This document shows positions 54,497 through 64,000 of a DNA stretch of 64,000 bases, piece by piece; position 1 is the first letter of the stretch, and every line of letters starts with the position of its first letter. The stretch spans positions 3,699,036-3,763,035 of the forward strand of contig NZ_CP009516.1 in assembly GCF_000970285.1 (NCBI RefSeq). Direction: 5' to 3'. This DNA comes from Methanosarcina horonobensis HB-1 = JCM 15518. Its GTDB lineage: Archaea > Halobacteriota > Methanosarcinia > Methanosarcinales > Methanosarcinaceae. The notes beneath the pieces are model-generated. The model worked only from the letters and a program-made list of their open reading frames with translations. It was not told the origin of the DNA and ran no database searches. A program made the translations under genes and the position numbers.

Positions 54497-55347
54497 TCTG
54501 CACACATAAGCACATGCTTCATAAGCATCGCAACTGTGAGGGGACCTACACCGCCAGGGACCGGAGTAATAAGAGAAGCTTTTTTGATTACGTTTTTGAA
54601 ATCCACATCTCCGTATACGCCGTCTTCTTCTTTGTTAATTCCCACATCAAAGATTACCACTCCTTCTTTAACCATATCCGCTTTAATAAGGTGTTTGACT
54701 CCTGCTGCAACCACAAGAATATCGGCACCAAGACTGTATTTTTTCAGGTCATCTGTAAAGATGTGACAGACAGAAACGGTTGCGTTTCTGTTAAGAAGCA
54801 TGGCAGCCATTGGTTTTCCTACAACATTGCTGTGTCCGACAATAACTACATTTTTGCCCTTAACAGGCACGTTGTATTCTTCAAGTGCTCTGATTATTCC
54901 GTGTGGAGTGCATGGGACAAGTCCTTCGTCTCCGATCATGAGCTTTCCCATATTATAGGGATGAAAACCATCGGCATCCTTCGAAGGAGATATGGCTTCC
55001 ATTGCTTCCTGCGGGAAGAGGTGTTTCGGCAGCGGAAGTTGAAGTAGAATTGCATGCACGTCTTTGTTTTTGTTAAGGGAATCAATCAGGGCAAGCAGCT
55101 CTTCCTGAGTAGTTTCTGCCGGAAGAAAGTGGTCTTCTGCTCTGATGCCCACACGTTCGCAGGCTCTGTGTTTCAGGCGGACGTATATCTTTGATGCAGG
55201 GTCATCTCCTACAAGAATTGTAGCAAGCCCGGGAGAGACTCCCCTGTTGCTTTCAAGATCCTCTACTCCTGACCTCACTTCTTCTTCAACCTGCTGTGCA
55301 AGGACTTTTCCATCTATGATGCGTGACTCATAGCTTTCATCTGACAA
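54484..55347 (-). CDS. folD: Bifunctional methylene-THF dehydrogenase/cyclohydrolase
   Basis: A 287-residue enzyme that interconverts methylene-, methenyl- and formyl-THF. FolD motifs are [46 protein letters not shown] and [17 protein letters not shown] (cofactor site), ending [17 protein letters not shown]. The start is TTG 55347 behind a GGGGG stretch; no ATG fits the N-terminus. It lies 24 bases downstream of glyA on the same strand, forming a glyA-folD operon that makes C1-THF units. THF-specific FolD is known from Methanosarcina barkeri-type methanogens. Confidence 0.95.
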   Translation of the reverse strand: MSDESYESRIIDGKVLAQQVEEEVRSGVEDLESNRGVSPGLATILVGDDPASKIYVRLKHRACERVGIRAEDHFLPAETTQEELLALIDSLNKNKDVHAILLQLPLPKHLFPQEAMEAISPSKDADGFHPYNMGKLMIGDEGLVPCTPHGIIRALEEYNVPVKGKNVVIVGHSNVVGKPMAAMLLNRNATVSVCHIFTDDLKKYSLGADILVVAAGVKHLIKADMVKEGVVIFDVGINKEEDGVYGDVDFKNVIKKASLITPVPGGVGPLTVAMLMKHVLMCAEKSL

Positions 55348-55371
55348 CTGGTAAACCCCCTATCTCCTCAA

Positions 55372-56610
55372 TTAGCTGTAAACAGGGAACTTTGAACAGA
55401 GATCCCTTACTTTAATATTGATTTCCGACAGCAGAACATCATTTCCTGCGTTCTTTATTGCAGTCTCGATATAGTCGGCAACAAGTTCCATTTCCTTTTC
55501 TTTCATACCCCTTGTGGTGCAGGCAGGGGTTCCGAGCCTTACCCCGCTGGTTACGAAGGGACTGCGGGTCTCGAAAGGAACAGTGTTTTTGTTGGCAATG
55601 ATTCCGGCTTTGCTCAGTGCAGCTTCCGCATCTTTGCCCGTAATATTCATATTATTAAGGTTTACAAGCATAAGGTGGTTGTCAGTGCCGCCTGAGACAA
55701 TATCAAATCCTTTCTGCTTCAGACAGGAACAGAGAACCTTTGCGTTCTTTATGGTCTGAGCCTGGTCCTGCATGAACTCTTCGCTCATGGCTTCTTTGAA
55801 GGCAACTGCTTTTGCGGCTATGATATGCATGAGAGGTCCGCCCTGGATACCCGGGAAGACAGCCTTATTTACGCCTGTTGCAAGCTCTTCAGTTTTTGAG
55901 ATGATCATTCCGCCCCTTGGACCGCGCAGGGTCTTGTGGGTGGTTGTAGTAACAAAATCCGCATAAGGAACAGGGCTCGGGTGTACGCCTGCGACTACAA
56001 GCCCTGCGATGTGGGCGATATCTGCAAGAAGGTAGGCTCCGACTTCATCGGCAATTTCCCTGAACTTTTTAAAGTCAATCACACGGGGATAGGCTGAAGC
56101 TCCGCATACGATCATTTTGGGCTTGCATTCTTTTGCCATTTTCATGAGCTCGTCATAGTCAAGGGCTTCAGTCTCTTCGCTGACCCCATAGGGCACGATG
56201 TTGTAGAGCTTTCCTGAGAAACTTACAGGGCTGCCGTGAGAAAGGTGTCCGCCGTGAGAGAGGTCCATAGACATGATGGTGTCTCCGGGCTGGAGTACAG
56301 AGAAATAGACAGCCATGTTGGCGCCTGAACCTGAGTGAGGCTGGACATTTACATACTTTGCTCCGAAGAGTTCCTTTGCCCTGGCAATTGCGAGGTTTTC
56401 GGCGACATCAACGAAATCACAGCCGCCGTAATAGCGTTTGCCGGAATATCCTTCGGCATACTTGTTGGTCATGATTGAGCCCTGGGCTTCCATAACAGCC
56501 CTGCTCGCATAGTTTTCTGATGCGATCAGGTTCAGTTTGTGTTCCTGACGATCGGCTTCCTTTTCAATAGCCTCGAACAATTCCGGGTCGATTTTTTCAA
56601 TATAAGACAT
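55372..56610 (-). CDS. glyA: Serine hydroxymethyltransferase
   Basis: This 412-residue PLP enzyme converts serine plus THF to glycine plus methylene-THF. The PLP lysine is in [16 protein letters not shown] near residue 225. Other blocks are [32 protein letters not shown] and [18 protein letters not shown] 56610 has AAGGTGA five to six bases upstream and is preferred over GTG 56619. The upstream region has two tandem-repeat blocks (56711-56734; 56861-56920). It is co-transcribed with folD and would feed C1 units to purine (PurN) and methionine-related steps. Confidence 0.95.
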   Translation of the reverse strand: MSYIEKIDPELFEAIEKEADRQEHKLNLIASENYASRAVMEAQGSIMTNKYAEGYSGKRYYGGCDFVDVAENLAIARAKELFGAKYVNVQPHSGSGANMAVYFSVLQPGDTIMSMDLSHGGHLSHGSPVSFSGKLYNIVPYGVSEETEALDYDELMKMAKECKPKMIVCGASAYPRVIDFKKFREIADEVGAYLLADIAHIAGLVVAGVHPSPVPYADFVTTTTHKTLRGPRGGMIISKTEELATGVNKAVFPGIQGGPLMHIIAAKAVAFKEAMSEEFMQDQAQTIKNAKVLCSCLKQKGFDIVSGGTDNHLMLVNLNNMNITGKDAEAALSKAGIIANKNTVPFETRSPFVTSGVRLGTPACTTRGMKEKEMELVADYIETAIKNAGNDVLLSEINIKVRDLCSKFPVYS

Positions 56611-56710
56611 TACTGTCACCTTATAATCTATGAATTAAAACTTGTTCGAATCAAGGGTTTCTTGCTAGCGTGAATTGATTAAGCGTAGTTCACTTACGAT
56701 TCTGAAACTT

Positions 56711-56734
56711 TTAGTGACATTATTAGTGACATCA
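56711..56734. repeat. 12-bp tandem repeat upstream of glyA
   Basis: TTAGTGACATTA followed directly by TTAGTGACATCA, about 100 bases upstream of glyA. Confidence 0.45.
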
Positions 56735-56860
56735 GTTTGTTGAAACCTGCAAGAACTGCCTTGCGCACTGGAAAGTCGGGGGACTGAAAGTTTCGGACAG
56801 TTCCTGGATTTCTCGATAAGGGGGATTTATCAGGCAGTTTTACAACCTTCCGGATTTAAA

Positions 56861-56920
56861 AGAGCTCTAAAAGGGGCTCTAGTTTAAAGATGCTCTAATT
56901 GAAGGGTTCTAATTAAAGGA
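56861..56920. repeat. Degenerate 13-16-bp repeat, about four copies, upstream of glyA
   Basis: Units with a GCTCTAA core recur at about 56861, 56874, 56890 and 56905 (for example GGGCTCTAGTTTAAAG and ATGCTCTAATTGAAG). The surrounding 683-base interval (56620-57302) has no gene. Confidence 0.45.
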
Positions 56921-57302
56921 AGTTTTCATATCGAGATTTCGGGGTCTCCTTTAGAGATCTAATTTATTTAGAGATTTCATGAAAAATTTACTGAGTATCC
57001 TTAGACTCAGAAATTCAGTAATATTGAAAGTTTTCGGTTGGGAGAGTAGTTTCGTGTGAGTAATATAATTTCGTATACTTATAACCATCAGAGTATTAAT
57101 GAAGATACTAATGGGTAAAAGCTATTCCGTTTTGGTCGCCTTCTCACTTCTCAAAGAAATTTGCCAGACCAATCCAGCTTGAGATTACCGAATATTAAAT
57201 ATTTTACTTTCCGGTCTGAACTTCGACGTTTCTTTACTCAGCCCTGCCTGATAAAACTAATGCAGTCCGAGGTTCCTGCGTGTGCCTGTTTGTTTAAAGA
57301 TC

Positions 57303-57911
57303 TTAAGCAAGGGTAATTACGTTCCTGCCCTCAACTTTAAGTTTATCCTCGACAAAAAGCCTGACAGCTTCGGGATAAATAATATGCTCCTGCTCGAGAA
57401 TCCTGTCAGTAAGAGTCTCTTCGGTATCCTCCGGAAGCACAGGCACGCATTTCTGGATGATGATCGGACCTGAATCGAGCCCTTCATCTACAAAATGCAC
57501 GGTGCAGCCTGCAACCTTTACTCCATATTCAAAAGCCTGTTTCTGGGCATGGAGCCCTTTGAAAGCCGGAAGAAGAGAGGGGTGAATATTCAGGATCCTG
57601 TGCCTGTATGCCTCAATTATCTCACTTCCCAGAAGCCGGAAATAGCCTGCAAGCAGAAGAAGGTCCGTATCATACTTTTTAAGGACATTCAGAATTTCCC
57701 TATCATATTCAGCTCTGTCCCGCCCTTTGGGGTCAAGAAAGACAGCACTGATTCCGTGTTTTTTTGCACGTTCGAGCGCATAAGCATCGGCTTTGTTAGA
57801 GATAACCGCATTAACTACCGCGTTTTTTATGTAGCCCTTTTCAATGCTATCTATGATCGCCTGGAGATTTGAACCCCGTCCAGAGACCAGCACTGCAATC
57901 TTTACCGTCAT
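57303..57911 (-). CDS. purN: Phosphoribosylglycinamide formyltransferase (formyl-THF dependent)
   Basis: A 202-residue enzyme that transfers a formyl group from 10-formyl-THF to GAR in purine synthesis. Motifs are VLVSGRGSNLQAII near the start, LLAGYFRLLGSEI, ILNIHPSLLPAFKGLHAQKQA (catalytic Asn-His region) and GCTVHFVDEGLDSGPIII. The length is standard for PurN. Most methanogens use formate-dependent PurT/PurP enzymes, so PurN fits the THF genes nearby (glyA, folD, folP). It is a single gene on the minus strand with its own promoter. Confidence 0.95.
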   Translation of the reverse strand: MTVKIAVLVSGRGSNLQAIIDSIEKGYIKNAVVNAVISNKADAYALERAKKHGISAVFLDPKGRDRAEYDREILNVLKKYDTDLLLLAGYFRLLGSEIIEAYRHRILNIHPSLLPAFKGLHAQKQAFEYGVKVAGCTVHFVDEGLDSGPIIIQKCVPVLPEDTEETLTDRILEQEHIIYPEAVRLFVEDKLKVEGRNVITLA

Positions 57912-58036
57912 CGAGGCTTTTAGATTGAAACAGTGATATATTAGGTTTTTGGAGCTTTATAATGCCCGTAAAAACTGAAGTAAAGAAAAAGTTTATCTCA
58001 GGCTTTCCTCCGATCCAGAAAAAAGAAAGAAGCAAT

Positions 58037-59023
58037 TTATGTTCCACTGTGAGTATCCTTACGCTCCTCTATGAAATCAAGAAGTTCCTGAGAATCACTT
58101 ATCGTGTCGAGTTCTTTCTTTTCAATCAGCACCGTGTTTTCAACGGATTTCAATTTGGAACGCCCGTTAATTATGAATACGGACTGTGTTTCCGTAACGC
58201 AGGAAATACTGCTCATCAGGTGAGCCCGTTTGATTACGGTTGTATTGAATTCGCTTACACCTGTAAGGATGACCGAAGACTTGTCCCTGGAAATCGCTTT
58301 GAAAGGTGCCTGCGCTGTAGGGAGGACATCATATCCGAGCATTGAAATCGTATTGAGAATAAGATCTTCAGGCAAAAGCATGCCGGACTTTGCCTTTGGC
58401 TCTTCCGTTTCAGGTTCTGTTTTCTTCCTCGGCTTTCTGCTTCCGCAGGATTTCAGGATATCTATTGGTTTTGCCAGTTCGACCCCGAAAATATCTTCAA
58501 GCTGGATTACGACATCAATGGAAGCATCCATGCCCTCTTCTTCATACTTGCTGATAGTCCTTCTTGAGACCCCTACCATGGTAGCCAGGGCTCCAAGGGA
58601 CATGGACTGGTCTGTCCTTGCCTTTTTCAACAGATCTCCTTCTATTGAGACATAAAGCCCTCCGGGAGCTGCTGAGACGAGAGGCCTGATGTTTTCAACA
58701 AAGTAATCGTGGAGGGTCTGGACGTTCAGGGCAAGGATATCATAGCGCATGTAGACAACACTGTCTTCAAGCATCTGATCCCTTGTCTTGGCTCCTACAA
58801 CAATAGCCGAACCTCCGAGATATTCAGCAAGATATTTCATCTCCCTTGCTGTTTCTTCGTTCAGGCCGTCAATATTAAATAAGACTTTGCAAAGTAATAG
58901 TGTGTCATCTTTCCGTGCGGCAACGTCAAAGCTCCTCGGGCGTATATTACAGCGGTCAGAGAGTGCAAAACCCGCACGTGACAATACATCAATAATTTGA
59001 TGTATGAGAACTTCTTTTGTCAT
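58037..59023 (-). CDS. Archaeal XRE-type HTH transcriptional regulator
   Basis: A 328-residue protein. An N-terminal nuclease-like or dimerisation domain (residues 1-125, KDDTLLLCKVLFNIDGLNEE; GGSAIVVGAKTRD) is followed by a Cro/XRE helix-turn-helix at about residues 128-190 (KKARTDQSMSLGALATMVG, then SRRTISKYEEEGMDASIDV), a charged linker and a C-terminal domain. It matches the conserved archaeal family of putative HTH-type transcriptional regulators. The target is unknown. It is divergent from tiaS with a 153-base shared region; a TATA-like ATATATATATAG at 59050-59064 serves this gene. Confidence 0.88.
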   Translation of the reverse strand: MTKEVLIHQIIDVLSRAGFALSDRCNIRPRSFDVAARKDDTLLLCKVLFNIDGLNEETAREMKYLAEYLGGSAIVVGAKTRDQMLEDSVVYMRYDILALNVQTLHDYFVENIRPLVSAAPGGLYVSIEGDLLKKARTDQSMSLGALATMVGVSRRTISKYEEEGMDASIDVVIQLEDIFGVELAKPIDILKSCGSRKPRKKTEPETEEPKAKSGMLLPEDLILNTISMLGYDVLPTAQAPFKAISRDKSSVILTGVSEFNTTVIKRAHLMSSISCVTETQSVFIINGRSKLKSVENTVLIEKKELDTISDSQELLDFIEERKDTHSGT

Positions 59024-59176
59024 TCCGGTATTAAATTCTATTTGAACATCTATATATATATTTCTCTGACATTGCCAGTGCCCACAGGGAGAAAATAAGC
59101 CGGAGAAACCCGAAAACGAAAATATATTCGGAGTGGAATTGCTGAAATATTAAGCTAGAAAACTGGATACGGAAAA

Positions 59177-60463
59177 ATGATAATCGGAATTGACGATACG
59201 GACTCAAACGAAGGCATGTGCACCACATATCTGGGAGCCCTGATGCTGGAAGAACTGCAAGAGTACGGAACTGTAGACTCCCTGCCCCTGCTTGTGCGCC
59301 TGAACCCTACCATTCCTTATAAAACGAGAGGGAATGCGGCAGTAGCCCTGAAAATTAAAACCGACTGCCCTGAGAAGGTAGTCACACATGTAATATCCAG
59401 AATAGAAGAACTTGCACGCATGGAGTGCGAAAAGACCAACCCTGGAGCAGTATTTATTCAGGAAAATGATTACGAAAGGCTCAAGCCTGTCCTTATGAGT
59501 TTTCTGGAAGAGGCTGTAAAGGACGTAATAGAAATAGGGAAGGCAAAGGACATTATCTCTGAGCTCGGGATCGCCTCAAAGAGTTTTAAAAACGGAAGAG
59601 GACTTATAGGTGCCCTTGCAGCCTGCGGGGCAATGCTCAACCCTGAAGGGTGGGACTTCACTTTCGAACATCTGACATACAGGCAGAAGGAAAGATGGGG
59701 AACCCCACGCGATATTGATAAAGAAAGTTTCTTTGAAGCTGATCAGGAGACCTATCCCGAAACCTGGGATACTGTGGATCTTACAAACAGGCTTGTAGTC
59801 TGCGTGCCTCATTCGGCAGACCCGGTATTATTCGGGATAAGAGGAGAGAGCCCTGAGATAGTAAATAAAGCTGCATCTCTCATCCGAGCAGAGTCTGTCG
59901 AGCGCTTTGCCGTGTACAGGACTAACCAGGGAACAGATATGCACCTCCTGCCAGCACAGAGTATTGCTGAGATCAGAGACATGCATTCTTACAGGCTTGA
60001 AGGTACGGTTTCGGTAGCCCCGAAAACCCTTGAAGGAGGTCACGTTATTTTTGCTGTAAGGGATAGGGAAGGAGCCGAAATCGACTGTGCAGCCTTCGAA
60101 CCGACAAAAAATTTCAGAGCGCTTATCCGAAAACTGGTTCCTGGAGATCTGGTTCTCCTTTCGGGAAGTGTTACTTCCGGAACCCTGAATATCGAAAAAA
60201 TCGAAATTAAAGCTCTCGTCCCTGTCTGCAGAGAAGAAAACCCTAAGTGTCCTGAGTGCGGAAAACACATGAAATCCGCAGGGCAGGGGCAGGGATTCCG
60301 CTGTAAAAAGTGCGGGACGCAATCTCTTTCAAAAGTCAGATCTGAAACCGGAAGAGACCTTGAAACAGGGCTTTATGAAGTCCCTCCCTGCGCCAGAAGA
60401 CACCTCGCAAAGCCGCTGGCAAGAGAAAAGCGTCAGGATATAATGCTTTATCCTTCCCGGTAA
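59177..60463 (+). CDS. tiaS: tRNA(Ile2) 2-agmatinylcytidine synthetase
   Basis: A 428-residue archaea-specific enzyme that attaches agmatine to C34 of tRNA(Ile2), so that the CAU anticodon reads AUA. The N-terminal kinase-like part starts IIGIDDTDSNEGMCTTYLG (ATP-binding). The middle has GRGLIGALAACGA and a ferredoxin-like segment. An OB-fold (about residues 275-345) and a C-terminal zinc ribbon (CPECGKHM and CKKCGTQ, residues about 356-380) complete the family layout. The length is typical. Confidence 0.95.
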   Translation: MIIGIDDTDSNEGMCTTYLGALMLEELQEYGTVDSLPLLVRLNPTIPYKTRGNAAVALKIKTDCPEKVVTHVISRIEELARMECEKTNPGAVFIQENDYERLKPVLMSFLEEAVKDVIEIGKAKDIISELGIASKSFKNGRGLIGALAACGAMLNPEGWDFTFEHLTYRQKERWGTPRDIDKESFFEADQETYPETWDTVDLTNRLVVCVPHSADPVLFGIRGESPEIVNKAASLIRAESVERFAVYRTNQGTDMHLLPAQSIAEIRDMHSYRLEGTVSVAPKTLEGGHVIFAVRDREGAEIDCAAFEPTKNFRALIRKLVPGDLVLLSGSVTSGTLNIEKIEIKALVPVCREENPKCPECGKHMKSAGQGQGFRCKKCGTQSLSKVRSETGRDLETGLYEVPPCARRHLAKPLAREKRQDIMLYPSR

Positions 60464-60511
60464 GAGGAAAAAACTGCAACTTAAGCTGCTCGACGCTATA
60501 TACTTAAATTT

Positions 60512-61282
60512 TCAGAATAATTCCGGCACAGGGGGAGCTTTTCTTTTATGCTCATTTCTCTCAATGCGTCCGATAACAGATTTTAGTTGTTCGGCAGAAA
60601 TCCCGGTCTTATTCTGAATTGTCTCCGGCGCTGCGCCATCTTCATGCATTCTAAGCACTTCATCGACCTTCACATACGAAATGCCAAGCTCTGCTTCATC
60701 GGTCTGACCCACCCATAGCCCAGCAGACGGTTTTTTGGTAATGAGAGACCCCGGAATTCCGAGTCTGCGGGAAAGCTCCCATACCTCAGTTTTGTAAAGC
60801 CCGCCTATAGGTTCAAGGTCAACACCTCCATCCCCGTATTTCGTGTAGTAACCAAGAAGAATTTCGGTCTTGTTTCCTGTTCCGATGACCATACAGTTCA
60901 GCTGGTTTGCGTGGAAATAAAGAAGGGACATTCTGGTTCTTGCTTTCAGGTTGCCTCTCGTGAGCCTGTCCGCAGATTCGCTTTCCGGAACAGCAGCCAT
61001 AAAAGCTGAGACAATTCCTGATATGTCAATTGTCCGGTACTCTATCCCAAGCCAGTCTGCAAGAATTTTGGCGTCTTCACTGTCAGCAGCAGGGGTAAGG
61101 CTGCTTTCGGGCATATGAATGCCAAGAACCCTGTCCTTTCCGAGAGCTTTTACTGCAAGAGTTGCGGTAAGGGCAGAATCAATTCCCCCGCTTATGCCTA
61201 CAACTGCCCCATTTATACCTGCTTTGCCAGTCTCATGCCGGATAAAATCAATAATCCTGTTCTGTGCTTTTTCAAAGTCCAT
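60512..61282 (-). CDS. nadE: NAD synthetase (ammonia dependent)
   Basis: A 256-residue enzyme that turns deamido-NAD into NAD with ATP and ammonia. The PP-loop is VVGISGGIDSALTATLAVKA near residue 27. KTEILLGYYTKYGDGGVDLEPIGGLYKTEVW is the substrate-binding block near residue 140, followed by KKPSAGLWVGQTDE. No glutaminase domain is present, so ammonia is used directly. The length matches archaeal NadE. It converges with tiaS. Confidence 0.95.
   Translation of the reverse strand: MDFEKAQNRIIDFIRHETGKAGINGAVVGISGGIDSALTATLAVKALGKDRVLGIHMPESSLTPAADSEDAKILADWLGIEYRTIDISGIVSAFMAAVPESESADRLTRGNLKARTRMSLLYFHANQLNCMVIGTGNKTEILLGYYTKYGDGGVDLEPIGGLYKTEVWELSRRLGIPGSLITKKPSAGLWVGQTDEAELGISYVKVDEVLRMHEDGAAPETIQNKTGISAEQLKSVIGRIERNEHKRKAPPVPELF

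Positions 61283-64000
<2,718 letters not shown>

Noticed and set aside
56640-56660. Possible tRNA T-arm (CTTG-TTCGAATC-AAG)
   Set aside because: No acceptor, D or anticodon arms can be built around it; the flanks are AT-rich leader of glyA.

Overview
The window is a piece of a Methanosarcina-type (methanogenic archaeon) chromosome. Supporting signs are the archaeal gene set (GatD, TiaS, LSm, ribosomal protein L37e, Hel308, RLI/ABCE1, a CDC48-type AAA ATPase), coenzyme F420 biosynthesis (CofE), DUF1699 and DUF2117 proteins typical of Methanosarcina, two CooS-like carbon monoxide dehydrogenases, a tetrahydrofolate one-carbon gene set that is unusual for methanogens, archaeal TATA boxes, long leaders, and AT-rich intergenic DNA. 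No rRNA, tRNA, CRISPR array or complete insertion sequence was found. All identifications were made by eye from translated sequence, without database searches.

Layout. 1-2 kb: a b561-like membrane protein cut by the window edge, and a TSUP permease. 2.2-7 kb: cooS-like gene 1 with a His-rich N-terminus, followed by an SBP-permease-ATPase ABC operon and a convergent HMA metal-chaperone reading frame. 7-12 kb: an AarF/UbiB kinase-like protein, a Gate-domain membrane protein, and a double-cubane-cluster protein (HgdB/DCCP family) with its ATPase activator. 12.4-14.7 kb: an envelope hydrolase and a methyltransferase. 15-18 kb: argH and gatD. 18.4-20.3 kb: a 54-residue membrane peptide plus an SSF symporter. 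20.6-22.3 kb: a TetR-methyltransferase module with bacterial-looking flanks. 22.4-25.2 kb: tandem LarA-family paralogues. 25.5-27.5 kb: a large secreted protein. 28-30 kb: cooS-like gene 2. 30-38 kb: housekeeping genes (UPF0173 hydrolase, DUF2117, YjbQ, purF-rpl37e-lsm, thiDN, trpB2). 38.3-48.5 kb: three DUF1699 paralogues scattered around hisD, hel308, rli, an EMC6-like protein and an MBL nuclease-like protein. 49-58 kb: thioredoxin, cofE and the one-carbon genes metF, metV, folP, folD, glyA and purN. 58-64 kb: an HTH regulator divergent from tiaS, then nadE and cdc48 (cut by the window end).

The strongest biology is in the two CODH-like proteins. By hand alignment, each lacks one different cysteine of the canonical Ni,Fe C-cluster ligand set: Cys to Asp in the first, Cys-Cys to Ile-Glu in the second. 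The second also has a CX2C D-cluster motif. Neither has cooC or cooF beside it. They may be deviant CODHs carrying a non-standard cluster. The first is a candidate metalloenzyme plus ABC uptake operon, with an 18-bp perfect palindrome placed over the predicted transcription start. A double-cubane-cluster reductase pair lies about 3 kb beyond that operon.

A second pattern is structural. At least fifteen short tandem duplications (11-32 bp, two to six copies) sit in intergenic DNA or at gene ends, and none was noticed inside genes. A two-hairpin element occurs twice about 9 kb apart, and all three DUF1699 genes are followed by strong inverted repeats. These point to structured leaders and trailers that gene annotation does not explain.
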